Shown: positions 9,381-20,024 of the stretch, piece by piece
Layout of the letters: the number at the start of each line of letters is the position of its first letter
Position numbering within the stretch: the stretch's first letter is position 1
From: Tenrec ecaudatus
Taxonomy: Eukaryota > Chordata > Mammalia > Afrosoricida > Tenrecidae
Length of the DNA stretch: 64,000 bases
Direction: 5' to 3'
Assembly: GCF_050624435.1 (NCBI RefSeq)
Contig: NC_134547.1
Span: 29,994,419-30,058,418 of the forward strand
The notes under the pieces: generated by a model
What the model saw: only the letters and a program-made list of their open reading frames with translations
Databases searched by the model: none
Told to the model about the DNA's origin: nothing
Position numbers and translations under genes: made by a program

Positions 9381-11308
9381 AATGAGTTTCAATGAGTTAT
9401 CCTTTGAAAGGCTTTTTCCATCATTAAAACGAAAGCCAACCTCTTGCTCTTCACAGATAAACGCAGCTCACAGCACAAACACCAAGATCCTCTCCTTTCA
9501 AGATGAGAAGTTGAAGGAAGAGTGGGGAGACGAGAGACATGGCGGGGCAGGTCCCCATGCAGGGGCTGGTGTGCTGGGTTGGCTGGGGAAAGGTTGAGGC
9601 CCAGGAGTGAGAGGAAACTGCACTGAGACCTGATGGGTAGGCTGGGGCCGAGGGTAAGCCTGCCCTCTATCACCCAGATCAGGGTAGAGGTGAGTGTAGC
9701 CCCAGAGCTGGCACCTGGTTCACACATAGGTTATGGTGCTCAGACCGAAAGCCTAGAGATGGGGTAAATAGCATCTCTGAAACCAACTCCCTGTGACCTG
9801 CTGTGTGCCAAGTAGAACAGTGCTGTCAGGTTTGCAAGAGTGACTTCTCAGCAGTGGGTCTCCAGGCTTTTCTTCCGAGGCACCTCCAGGCAGACACTTC
9901 ACCCTTTCTGTTAGCAGCCGAGCATCACCCAGGGACTCCAATTTGAGTCCCAAGGGTTGAGCAGTTCCTTCCTATTTTCCCAGGGTTCCTGCTCTCTTGG
10001 GCTGGACGGGGATATTCGAGAAGACAGTGGGAGCAGAGGGATGAAAGGAGCCCCTTGGGGACACACGCCTGGGTTTCAGATTCTCCTTTGTTGTCAGAAT
10101 AAGTTGTGAAACGTCAGGAAGGCCTCGTGGTGTCTTCTATCCAGAAAGACCACTCCCAAAGAGGCAAAGGGGTCCCTGCCTGACCACGGCCCATGGCTCC
10201 TTCCTGGATTGCCAAAGTGCTCTGTGGACTCCTTCCCCAGGGGCTGGAGTCTGGGCTCTTGTCCAACCCTGGCTGTCTATAGAACCCTGAAGAAGCGAGG
10301 GACGAGGAGAGACCCAGCTGGACAGCAGAGAGCCCCAGCTGCCAGTGACCACGGCCATTTCCTTGCTCCCATGTCCTCTGGGCAAGGGCTGGCTGAAGGT
10401 GCAGGCAGCAGGGATGGGCGAGGAACCAGGCAGGGTGAGAGCGTGCAGGGGGACTAGGAGTGGGGCAGAGGATGCCAGCCAATGACATTCCTCTCCGGTG
10501 CTGACTGACTGACTGACCCTTCCTGGGCCATGGAGGGGACGACCAGAGCGCGTGGAAGGGGTGAAAGGGGAAGGAGAGGCCTCCAGGTGGGAGAGGAGCT
10601 GAGCCTTCCCCTTCCAGCCTGCGCCTCTCTGATCACGACAGGAGACTTCCAGAACCCATTCTGCTACTCTGAAGTCAGCTGCTCATTACTCTGTTTCGGT
10701 TGCCGATAGCTTTCTTCCTCCACAAACAATTCGTTTATTTGTAGTATAAGACACAAATGAAAATGCTTTGAAAAATGTGTCGAAATCATCAATTCTTGGC
10801 TAGTCTTCATCTGCAGTCATCAAGAGAGCGGAGCCCTGGGACACACCGGCCGCTGCTCATGATGATTGCTTAGAGCCGGGGCCAGGGGGAGGCGGACAGA
10901 GTGTGTCTCCTGGCCCTCCCTTGGGAAAGCTGCAGGTCACCAGGGGGCGGAGGAGGTGGGCAGGCCTCCATCTCTGCCAGGTCCCCAAGTTCTTGTTAGA
11001 ATCAGCACCCCAGAGGCTTCTTGGAGGCTTTTGCTTTTGAAGCCGGCCCTTTGTGCATCTCTCCAGCAATGGATTCATCGGCCAGTTGAGCCATCAGCTG
11101 ACCCCTCCTTTCGTTTCTGCCTTGGTTTCATTCATTAGCAGGTCTGTCCACCCGTAAGCAACCAGGGCTGCCTCCCAGACAGGAGTGCCCACGGCTGATG
11201 ATGAGGCACTGGGGGCTTCTCTTGAGCTCAGGCGTCATCACAAGAACCCTGGGTCATGTTAGAAATGTAGCTCGCCATTCAGGCATCTAATTCTGGGGTG
11301 GACTCCTC
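9381..11308. other. Unique sequence, no gene seen
   Basis: About 1.9 kb of mostly GC-moderate DNA without a recognised repeat. A short (TGAC)4 run occurs at about 10501-10517. Open frames up to 124 codons occur on both strands at 10.1-10.5 kb, but they overlap each other in antisense and have no signature. Confidence 0.45.
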
Positions 11309-11760
11309 TCTTGTTGTTAGCTGCCAGACTCATAGCCACGCTGCATACAACAGAACAAAGCATTGCCCGGGCTGGTGCCATGCTCACAATGGTTAAGTTG
11401 GAGCCCGTTGGTGCAGCCACTGTGGTCATGCGGCTTGTCAAGGGCCTACCTCCTTTTCACCGCCCTGCTCCTTTAGCCAACACCGTGCCCTTCTCCAGGG
11501 ATGGCTTCCTCTGACACCATGTCCAAAGCATGCGAGACGAAGTCTCTCCATCCTTGTCTCTGAGGAGCATTCTGGTTGTACTTCTCCCAAGACAGATGGA
11601 CTTGTCTGGCAGTCCAAAGTACTTTGAATATTGTCTGCCAGTGTCGTAGTTCAAATGCACCGGCCATCCTTATTGGATGTCTAACTCTCTCATGCCTGTA
11701 AGGAGGTTGAAAATACCCTGGCTTGGACCAGGAGCACCTTGGCCCTCAAAGTGACACCCC
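11309..11760 (-). mobile_element. RTE LINE 3' part, antisense
   Basis: The plus strand begins at a remnant ttgttgtta tail, then reads 'catacaacagaacaaagcat', 'gttggtgcagccactgtgg', 'ttctccagggatggcttcct', 'gagcattctggttgtacttc', 'tctggcagtccaaagtactt' and 'gaaaataccctggcttgg'. This is the reverse complement of the last few hundred bases of the RTE ORF and 3' end. The reading frame is broken. Confidence 0.85.
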
Positions 11761-12333
11761 CGCAGCAGCTGGCTGGGATGTGCCGGTCATGGAGGCGGAG
11801 GGAGTGGGTGAGGTTTGGTTGTGGAGGGGCTGCCAATGCCAAGCCCAGACTCCAGAGGGAAGTTGCGGGTCAGACCTCACTTCTGACAGTTCAAGGAACC
11901 AAGCCTCCTATGCCCCCAAAAGTTGACCAGGCAATGCAGGTTTGTGTCTGTGAAAGCCTTTGTCTTCATGGCCTTGGACACCTCTCTGACTCTCCCTATT
12001 TGTCAGCGATGCTGCGTTGGCCTCCTCCTTGTCGTGTGTGACCTTTCCCTTCACTCAAGTGTATACGTGTCCATTACCCAGTTCATGGTTTCAGTCAGTC
12101 ACATGAAACAACATGCGTGTGAGTTGTTGAATGGACAAGTGATTTGTTCTGTAAACCTTCGTCCAGCTCACCATAAGAAGTTTAAAATGTAGCAAATTTC
12201 AGAAGTGGATTTGAACTGATCATTAAATCTCTGAGTGATAAGACGTGCTAAGGTTAAACAGCCAGACGACCCTTCGTGAAACCAGTCAAACCGTTCAGTC
12301 TGGGCTTGTAGAGTGGATGGCATCTGTCGGTCA
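11761..12333. other. Unique sequence, no gene seen
   Basis: No recognised repeat or gene. Open frames up to 100 codons are present, without signatures. Confidence 0.45.
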
Positions 12334-12545
12334 AGGAGCCCCGGTGGTGTAGTGGATTATGTGTGACTGCTAACCGTGAGGCCAGCAATTGGAATGCACC
12401 ACAGGCTCTGTGGGAGAAAGATGAGGCTTTCGGTTCCTGTCAAGAGCTACTGGTTTGGAAACCCGCAGGGCCAGTTCTACTGTGTCCTATGATGGAAGCA
12501 CAGTAAGTTGGAATCGCCTCTCTGGCGGTGAGTCTGTTGGTTATT
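12334..12545 (+). mobile_element. AfroSINE
   Basis: Full-length: 'gagccccggtggtgtagtgg', 'tgactgctaaccgtgaggcc', 'gtgggagaaagatgaggctt', 'ggaaacccgcagggccagtt', then an eroded tail around 'ggaatcgcctctctggcgg'. Confidence 0.9.
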
Positions 12546-12559
12546 TATTATCTCGGTGC

Positions 12560-12752
12560 TTAATACAGTAGAAGGACCAGTGCAAACAAGGATGCTGCTC
12601 CACGAGATGGGGCTGAGATAGTAGCGGCAGGAGTGGGCTCGGACATAACAACAGCAGTCGTGAGGAGGGCCTGGGATGGGGCAGGTTCAGGGCTGTGGTG
12701 TGGGCCCACTGTGAGTTGGTAGCAACTGGATGGCACCCAACAGCCAGAGTCA
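12560..12752 (+). mobile_element. RTE LINE 3' end, sense
   Basis: Sense-strand RTE end text: 'gatggggctgagatagtagc', 'ggcctgggatggggcaggtt', then 'gttggtagcaactggatggc' before 'acccaacagc'. The SINE at 12334-12545 precedes it and an antisense SINE follows it. Confidence 0.6.
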
Positions 12753-12930
12753 GAGGCAACCCAAACCAAATGCACGGACACGGTGTGGATTCCAACTCCT
12801 GGGGAGCCAGGGTGTCTGAGACGGCCAATCCTTCTGGGAGCAAATGGCCCCGTCCTGCTCCCCAGGAGCAGCTGGTAGGTTTGAACCTCTGACCTTCTAG
12901 TTAGCAATCCAATGCTTCTCCCACAGCACA
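12753..12930 (-). mobile_element. AfroSINE, antisense
   Basis: On the plus strand the order is the tail ('caacccaaaccaaatgca'), the middle ('ccttctgggagcaaatggc'), the B-box region ('gtaggtttgaacctctgacc') and the head ('ccaatgcttctcccacagca'). It lies just downstream of an RTE 3' end, the order expected if the SINE shares its tail with RTE. Confidence 0.75.
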
Positions 12931-13159
12931 TGAGGTGTGAGCGCGAGGGACGTTTGCATCACGAGCAGTAGGGCTTTGGGGCTCGCTAATGTTTGATGTC
13001 TTTTCTATTGGAAGGACACATCTGAGCAAAGAGAAGGAGAGGGGGGCGAGCCGCCTCCTCCCAAATGGTTGCCAGTGCCCTGCGACAGTGGCATTGTTGC
13101 TGTCCTTGGTGCCTTTGAGCTGGTGCTGACACTGCCCAGTCCGGCCCGTCCTCAGTCGT

Positions 13160-13517
13160 TACTATGGTCGAACTTACCAGCTGTAGCCTTCGTGCCCATC
13201 TGTCTGATTTAGGAGCTTCCCCTCGATCACACACCCTCTTCTAACCAAGCATGATGTCTTCTCCAGGGACCGGTACCTCCTGTCCAGATGTGAGAGAAAG
13301 AGGCTCGCCATCCTCACGCCTAAGGGAATTCTGGCCGTACTTCCAACACGGATTTCTTCTTTCTTCTGGGAGGCAGTCCATGTATTCTTCACCGGCACCG
13401 TACTCCAAAGACGTCAATTCTTCCTCTATTTCCTTATTCATTGTTCCCCTTTGCATGTGTATGAAGAACTTAAAATACCATCATTTGGATCTGGCTCACT
13501 TTTGTATTCAAAGTAAC

Positions 13518-13549
<32 letters not shown>

Positions 13550-14020
13550 TTATATATATTTATATTAATGTATGTAAACATTTTAAAGAGGTGGGTTGAT
13601 GCAAATTTGCCCAATGCAATACTGCTGTTACTTCCATGAGCAGTGGCTGTAGATTCATGTAAAATGAAATCCTTGACAACTTTAATAGCTCTCCCATTTA
13701 TCACAATGTTGCTTATTGGTCCCATTGTGAGGATTTTATTTTTCTTCATGTTGAGGTGTAATCCATCCTGAAGGCTGTAGCCTTTGATCTTCATCAGTAC
13801 AAGTCCTCTTTGTTTTCCGAAAGCATGGTTGTGTCATCTGCATATCCAGTCCCTATGCCATGTCCCATGTGTGGGTCAACTTCCCAGATAATTTGCTCGG
13901 CATACAGACTGAATGGTTATAGTAAAAGGATACAGCCTTGGCACACACTTTTCTGATTTGAAACCACTTAATAACCCCTATTCATATTCTCCAGCTCTCA
14001 ACCCTTTGTTTTGAACTTCT
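13160..14020 (-). mobile_element. RTE LINE, reverse-transcriptase 3' region, antisense
   Basis: The minus strand encodes a BovB/RTE-type frame around 13600-13794: 'GLHLNMKKNKILTMGP', then 'NIVINGRAIKVVKDFILHES', then 'ALGKFASTHLFKM'. This matches the region after the RT core of RTE elements (N-KKTKIM...VKDF-LGS). A TA tract interrupts it at 13517-13566, and stops and frameshifts break the frame on both sides. The left part (13240-13440) covers the ORF 3' end, read antisense. Confidence 0.85.
13517..13566. repeat. (TA)n microsatellite
   Basis: A TA-rich tract with occasional ttta interruptions, inside the RTE remnant. Confidence 0.95.
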
Positions 14021-14144
14021 GTATTCCAATCGCCAGTGTGTTCTGACTGTGTGTTGGATGAATTTCAGAGTACAGAAATGGAAAAAGATCTTTACTTTCT
14101 TCATCTTTGACATTAGTGGTTGCTGCAAAACATTTGAAAAGCCG

Positions 14145-14277
14145 CTGTATTAACTAGTCTTCCTGATTAGCTGTATTAACTAGTCTTCCTGATTAGCTGT
14201 ATTAACTCGTCTTCCTGATTAGCTGTATTAACTCGTCTTCCTGATTAGCTGTATTAACTAACGAGTCTTCCTGATAG
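14145..14277. repeat. 26-bp minisatellite, about 5 copies
   Basis: Units start at 14145, 14171, 14197, 14223 and 14249. The unit begins 'ctgtattaactagtcttcct' and ends 'gattag'. Units 3 and 4 share a tag-to-tcg change (actcgt), and the last unit has a short insertion. It sits at the end of the RTE-derived region. Confidence 0.95.
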
Positions 14278-14479
14278 GTATGTGGCGATCATCGCTGCCT
14301 TCACTGCATTTCGGGGTGGATTTAACAACGCTGTTTTTGACGATGAATGCTAGGCATTTCTCTTCACTCTGCCGTTCTGGGCATAATGGATCGGGGAGCT
14401 CCAGCTCACAAAGGCCTAGACTATTCCATTTTAGCTCACTAATGCCTTTGAGATCTATCTTTATGCATTCCATTCCATT

Positions 14480-14715
14480 TTAATAGTTTTACTGGCAGAT
14501 AATTCACATATGATACAATTTGATCACTCACTCATATTCTGAAGACTTGTGTAGTCATCACCACAATCAATATCAGAGCATTTTCTTCTTCTTGAACTAT
14601 TGGTTGTTAGCGCCCATTTCCCCCGCCTCTCCTGCCATGCCTCTAGGTAATTATCAATCTAGGTACTGTTTCTGCAGACTTGCCTGTCCTGGATTGCATG
14701 TACAGGAAATCACAC
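14480..14715 (-). mobile_element. Old L1 3' end, antisense
   Basis: The plus strand reads 'gttttactggcagataattc', 'gtagtcatcaccacaatcaa', 'catttcccccgcctctcctg' and 'ggtaattatcaatctaggta'. The same older L1 3' text recurs at 56380-56575. Confidence 0.6.
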
Positions 14716-15169
14716 AAAACACAAACGAGGAACACACACACAAAGAGCCCAACAACAATAACAAAGCAAAACCGAGAGAAGCGCCAATGACACGAAATCA
14801 GAAAATATTGAAAACCGAAATCACTTCAGAATGGGTCATCAGGGAGATCCAACGATAAGGCACTACATCTTCATCTGACTACACGACACTGTTCCTAGAT
14901 TCGTACTCAGTACCTTCCCTGTTGCCATCACTACCGGATGCTTGCCGATGTTCCTTCTTGTGGTGAGCTGTGCCGCACCAGCTCACGAAGCTTCTGAAAG
15001 ATTCGTGCCCATTCCACGTCACTAAGGTTGCAGAGGTTAGCTCTGCTTTGAGAAGGCAGCTCTTCCCCACTTGTGCGGGCAGGGCCTTTCCACCAGAGCG
15101 GCTGTCTGTCTTCAGGCGCTGTGCCAGACAATGCTCCGCTGCTGTTCATGTTTTTAATTGACACACTGT

Positions 15170-15300
15170 TGACAAATAGATCACCAGGCCTTTCTTCCCA
15201 GGCTGCCTTAGTCTGGAAGCTCTGCTGACGCCTGTGCCCCCTGGGAGACCCTGCTGGTATTTGAAACGGCAGGGGCATGGTGCCCACTACCAGGCACCCC
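15170..15300 (+). mobile_element. Afrotherian interspersed repeat fragment ('cttagtctggaagctctgct' family)
   Basis: The segment 'agatcaccaggcctttcttc', 'ccttagtctggaagctctgc' and 'ctgctggtatttgaaa' recurs in related form at 34085-34240 and 45284-45410. I believe it is a SINE-type repeat of Afrotheria, but I cannot name it firmly. Confidence 0.6.
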
Positions 15301-15364
15301 AGGCCAGTGGCACTCTAAGAGCGGCCTTAGGTCATTCGATGCTTTTCTTCTTCTTTTCTCCAGA

Positions 15365-15560
15365 AATGTATTTCAAAAACCATAAAAATGTGCCCATCCT
15401 TTAATTCTGCAACTCCACTTGCAGGAATTACTTGCATGGGATAATCTTAGATGAAAACAAGGAATCGTGTACATTGATGTTTAGTGGAGCCTTATTTTTG
15501 ACTTTTGATTATAGAAAGCTTAACAACAGTATGGAAATAGTATGAACTAACCCATCAATG
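15365..15560 (+). mobile_element. Old L1/HAL1-type 3' region relic
   Basis: The order 'ctgcaactccacttgcaggaa', 'gggataatcttagatgaaaa' and 'tgtacattgatgtttagtgg' resembles the standard old-L1 3' text (gcaattccacttctaggaat...acaaggatgttcatag). Confidence 0.55.
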
Positions 15561-16004
15561 GGTCTCCCTGTACCTTAGCCCCCGTAGCTAGAAGTTCCTG
15601 GTCTGCCCTCATCTCACCTGGACTGTTGGAAGTGAGTCTCAAATATTGTACTATTTCATCCATCAATTATTCAGGATGCACCCAAGACGAGCATTTCGTA
15701 AAAAGCAGAACCACAACAACGTTCACATAAAAAGGTAACGAAAATGGTTAATGTTTAAGATATTCAATCAATATTCATTTTCACTTTCTTAAAAAAATAG
15801 AAATGAAGGTAAGATTCATGTGTAGCAATTGCTTGGCATGTCTCATCCCTCTAAGTTTCCCTCCTTGCAATTTATTTTTTTGTTCCTTGCAATTTATTTG
15901 TTGAAGAACCTGGATCAATTGTATGACTGGGGTTCCCACAGACTTGAGTTTGCTGTTTGCAGTGTTATAGGGCCATTTTACACGTGCCATGTTCTCTTGT
16001 CCCA
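15561..16004. other. Unique sequence, nothing recognised
   Basis: AT-rich. It contains a tandem echo, 'ccttgcaatttattt' at about 15863 and again at about 15886. No gene is seen. Confidence 0.45.
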
Positions 16005-16079
16005 GGGAGCTTCCAAAAGTTAGTGGAAAACTGGAATCGAAAGATAAGGAAACTTTTCCATGAACTTTTAAAACCCCCT
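16005..16079. mobile_element. Mariner-like MITE
   Basis: A 75-bp near-palindrome. The left arm 'ggagcttccaaaagtta' pairs with the right arm 'aacttttaaaaccccctc', and the inner arms tggaaaa and ttttcca also pair. A second copy lies at 55105-55176. I recall similar mariner-derived MITEs of about 80 bp in mammals. Confidence 0.65.
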
Positions 16080-16245
16080 CATTTATCTTGTAATGTTGTC
16101 ACCAATAGAAATTATGGGTATTTCAATGTATCATAATAACTGCCCAAGGCATTGGATTGTAATGTGCGCTTATCACCTCTTTGAAATTATTAGACCGACC
16201 ACTTGACTCTGCTACTTCATAAGTACTGTATTTTTGCCCAAGCGA

Positions 16246-16465
16246 TCTTAGTGGCACTGTGGGGTAACTGTTCAACGGCTACCCACCAAGTTGGTGGTTC
16301 AAGTCTACCAGCAGCTCCCAGAGAGAAAGAGAAAGAGAAAGAGAAAGAGAAAGAGAAAGCCTCCCGTTCCCATCGAGATTTGCAGTCTCAGCAGCCCTGC
16401 GTAAAGTCGCTGCCGGTCGGAATGGACTCAAGGTCAGTGGGTTAGTCTTCTTTTTGGTTTTGTTT
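16246..16465 (+). mobile_element. AfroSINE with internal (AAAGAG)n
   Basis: Head 'agtggcactgtggggtaact', B box 'ggtggttcaagtctacc', then a purine tract of about six gaaaga units at 16320-16358 in place of 'gagggagaaagatgaggc', then tail 'gtcggaatggactcaaggtc'. Confidence 0.8.
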
Positions 16466-16957
16466 TATAAAGTGATCGGGATCCTCCTCCTTTTTGTTTG
16501 CTGGGAGCAATGGCGTTGATGCTTTCAACTTTTCATAGAATTCACCAGTGAGTGATACAATCTAGGCCTAGAGCCGGCGTTTAGGGAACTTTTAAAATTA
16601 TGAATTAAACTTTTGTAATGGTTATAAGGGTTCTGAGCTTCTTCCAGGAATTGACCCAACTGTCAGAGGTCCATATGTAACTTCATTCCTTCACCCTCTG
16701 CAGGGACTGTAGTGGTGTCTCCTGCTTCATTTCTGTCTTTTCACTTTTTAAAAACTTGGTTAGTCTTGATAGAGGTTTGTCAGTTTTATTAATCCTCTCA
16801 AAAGCCAACTCTGTTTCATTGATTTTTCTGTTCTCAATTCTACTGATGTCTGCTCTCGTCTTTACTACTTTCCTCTGTCTGCTTGCTTTGATCCTCTTTT
16901 TCTAGAGTTCAAGGTAGCAGCTTACACGACTGATTTGAGACCTTTTCTCGTTTCTTT

Positions 16958-17395
16958 CTTTGTTTTTAAACTGTTTTATGGGCACCTCACCCACCTATCA
17001 TACAGTACAATAGATTGGCCATATCAAGAAGCATTGTACAGTCTTTACCACAATCATTTTCAGCACATTCTTCTTCCTGGTACTCATTTTTATTCATGTG
17101 AGTTTTTTTCCCTTCCATTTTGGCAAAAATGTACACAACCAAACATTCACCAATTCAACCCACGTATCACTCAGAGCCACTGATGGAACTGCTGTCCAAG
17201 CATGATTGCCACCTCTCCACCTGCCCCACCACCGTTCAAGGAGCTCAGCGTCCTGTAGGCAAGAGCTCTTCCTCTTTTGCCCACGCTATCTCTTTCCTCA
17301 TGTGTTCATTCAATACGAGGGAACTTCCCTTCACCACTGCTTTAGTGGAGCCCGTTATAGTTAGTTCCATCTTGTCTTTAGTAAAAAAAAAAAAG
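16958..17395 (-). mobile_element. L1 3' end nested in older L1, antisense
   Basis: The text 'tttttaaactgttttatggg' at the left resembles a reversed poly-A plus L1 3' end, followed by 'gtacagtctttaccacaatc' and 'tttggcaaaaatgtacacaa'. The left boundary is reasonable; the right boundary near the A12 run at 17382-17393 is uncertain. Confidence 0.5.
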
Positions 17396-17740
17396 TCCTT
17401 TCAGACTTCATTGTGGCCTTGGGGATTGTTCATATATATATATATTTAGGTTAAAAGTTATTGGGGTCTTTTCTGTAAGCGTTGTGATTCTTTTCTACCT
17501 TGATCCCATTGTCCTTGGAGAATGCACTCTGCATGATGACTCTTTGTCACTGGTTGCGTGGTTGGTGGTCTCTCTCAGTCTATGTTTCAGAGACCCTTGA
17601 AAGGAATGTGTAGCCTATTGTTCTGTAGAGGGTTCTGGGAGTGTTTGCTATTCTTGTGAGTTATGGTGTCTTTAATTCCAGATCTTTGCAGATTTCCTGG
17701 TTCACTTTTCTATCATGTCTGAGGCAGGAGTTACATTTCT

Positions 17741-18034
17741 TTTTCTTTTAAAAAAATCATTTTATTGGGGGCTCATACAACTTTTATCACCATCCATCCA
17801 TCCATTTTGTCAAGCACATCTGTCCATCTGTTGCCATCATCTTCAAAACATTCTCCTTCCACCTGAGCCCTTGCTATCAGCTCCTCATTTTTCTCCCTCC
17901 CTCTTTCCCTCCCTCCCTCCCTTCCTCCCTCATGAACCCCTGATAATTTATAAATTATTATTATTTTTCATGTCTTACACTAACTGATGTGTCCCTTCAC
18001 CCATTTTTCTGTTGTCCACCCCCCAGGGAGGGGG
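17741..18034 (-). mobile_element. 5'-truncated young L1 3' UTR with target-site duplication
   Basis: About 294 bp of the L1 3' UTR, read antisense ('aatcattttattgggggctc'), flanked by aggagttacatttct (17726-17740) and aggagttaaatttct (18035-18049). This 15-bp target-site duplication with one mismatch proves insertion by target-primed reverse transcription. The poly-A remnant is the T-rich segment after 17740. Confidence 0.9.
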
Positions 18035-18715
18035 AGGAGTTAAATTTCTAACTGTAGTTTTAGATTTGTTTTGCTTTCAGCTTTGGCTTCTATGTAGCTC
18101 TTCTTATCTTGCTGCCAGCAGCATTTAGGACTACTGCACCCTTCCGGTGGATTGACCCTTTGATCATTATACAAGATACTTTCCTGTTTCTGATCATTTT
18201 CTGTGACCAGAAGCATATCTTATCTGACATTAATATAATGACTTGATTTCCTGGATTAATTATTGCATGATATATCTTTATTAACCTTTTACACCTAAAT
18301 GTTTTATGTTATTATATTTAAAGTGTGTTTCTTGCAGAAAACATATTGTGGGGCCACATTTTTTAATTCACGCTATCATTTTGGCTTTACAGTTGGTATA
18401 TTTAGGCCATTTACATTTAATACATTATTGATATGTAGGACTATAGACTGTCATTTTCTAACCCCCCTCTCCCCCATTTTTTTGTTGTTGTTTCTCTGTT
18501 TTCTTTTTTCCCTCTTGATTTTCCAAGTCTCTTGTTTTTATACTTTTTTTTGTTTAGAAAAATTTCCTAGCCATTCTTTTAGCATAAGTTTGCCAGGGCC
18601 AACTCTTGTTAGTTTTCATTTCTCTGACAGGATCTCAATTCCCTCAACCTGGTTTTGGCTTGGTACAGGATTGTGTGTAAGCAGTCCTGCAGTTCCATGT
18701 AGCCTCCATTGATTC

Positions 18716-19819
18716 AGAATGGGGTGGGGTGGAGGCCCTCTATGCAGGCATGTGTGAGTGTAAGTCTGGGCCCCAGCTTAACGTTTGCAGACATGGGCGG
18801 AGGTGGGACTGCAGCTTTCTGTGACATGTGGCCAGCGTAGAGTGCTATTTTATGTCCTCTCTCTTGCTAGGCTGCCCCTCCTCTGGTCCTTTGGCTAGAG
18901 AGAACAGATTTTATAGGTTTTTTTTTTAATATGTGCCTTTTTAAATCTTATTTTTTAGGAGGGAGGTGGGGGTGGGGGCCTTTTCAGGTTGACAGCTTTT
19001 TCAGCTCCAGGTCTAGAATACCTGAAACATCATCATCAACAACAACAATATTAACAAAACTTGCAGGGAACTCACTACCATGAAATCCTTACCCATTCAA
19101 TCTTCTTTCCACTTCCAGAGCCTTCTTATACTTGTTTGACATGTAATTGCCGTGCAGTGAATAATTTAATATGGCTCTTCTAGCCAGAGCTTTTGTAATG
19201 CCCACCAAAGGACGTTTTCCTGATAGGTCTGAATAAGAGGAGGTGGCAGGAGGATACTGATAGGTTAGATGATTATTCACATGGTTAATTATTCTTGCCA
19301 AGGCTTGTCATCCTGCTGGGTTTAAAATGAACTATTTCAGAAGCAGGAGAGGGCATCTTGTGTCATCAAGAGAGCAGAGTGCATCTTTTGGACCCCAGGG
19401 ACCCTGCACCTTGAACATCCTCAATCCAGGGGCAGAGCTGTGATGCCCGGGGGCTGGTATCTGCAGAATTAAGAGCCAGAACACAAGACAAGGTGGCCGG
19501 CTAGTTGGCCACTGAGCAAGGTAAACCGAGTGCCTTGCTCCTCCCTGCAGAGACTCGCTTGTGGTATGGAGTGCCTCCGCACACTTCGTGGAGGGAACTA
19601 GGTTTCCTGGCCCACAGATCCAGAGCTGATCCATAGGCCTTCTGGCCAGAGTGTGTACCATTTGGATACTTATTGGCAACCCTGAAAGAGCTCTGTAACA
19701 TTGCCTGAGCAGGGAACAAGTGGTTGAGAGGCCAAGTACACATGAGAGCTCTGTCTTGACCAATAAAACCATTTCTTGGGCATTTGTAGGATGTTGAATT
19801 CTTTAATAAACTCCAGAAT
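18716..19819. other. Mostly unique sequence, no gene seen
   Basis: The segment includes poly-T-rich and G-rich patches (18920-18980) and a CATCATCAACAA patch near 19028. Open frames up to 146 codons on the minus strand at 19.3-19.8 kb show no signature. Confidence 0.45.
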
Positions 19820-20013
19820 TGGGATCACGAGGGTGGGAGGGTGTGGGAGGGAGGGAAAAAACGAGGAGCTGATACCAAGGGTTCAAGTAGAAAGAAAATG
19901 TTTCAAAAACGATGATGGCAACATATGTACACATGTGCTTGATACAATTGATGTATGGATCATTATAAGAGCCCCCAATAAACTAATTTATGAAAATTAA
20001 AAAAAAACCCAAC
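19820..20013 (+). mobile_element. 5'-truncated young L1 3' end with target-site duplication
   Basis: The L1 3' terminus in sense ('gaggagctgataccaagggt', 'gcccccaataaactaattta', poly-A) is flanked by aactccagaat at 19809-19819 and again at 20014-20024. It is truncated to about 190 bp. The polyadenylation signal is aataaa. Confidence 0.88.
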
Positions 20014-20024
20014 AACTCCAGAAT

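Larger units (their letters stand above)
16540..18715 (-). mobile_element. Old L1 ORF2 region, antisense, with nested insertions
   Basis: Blocks at 16740-16935, 17450-17740 and 18036-18715 read as antisense L1 ORF2: 'ttagtcttgatagaggtttg' with 'tcattgatttttctgttctc', then 'ccttggagaatgcactctgc', then 'tctgacattaatataatgac' and 'taggccatttacatttaata'. The frame is destroyed by many changes. Two later pieces interrupt it: an older L1 3' end (about 16958-17395) and a dated young L1 (17741-18034). Confidence 0.8.

Noticed and set aside
10501-10517. (TGAC)n run as a regulatory AP-1-like cluster
   Set aside because: Only four short units; too little to support a regulatory claim.
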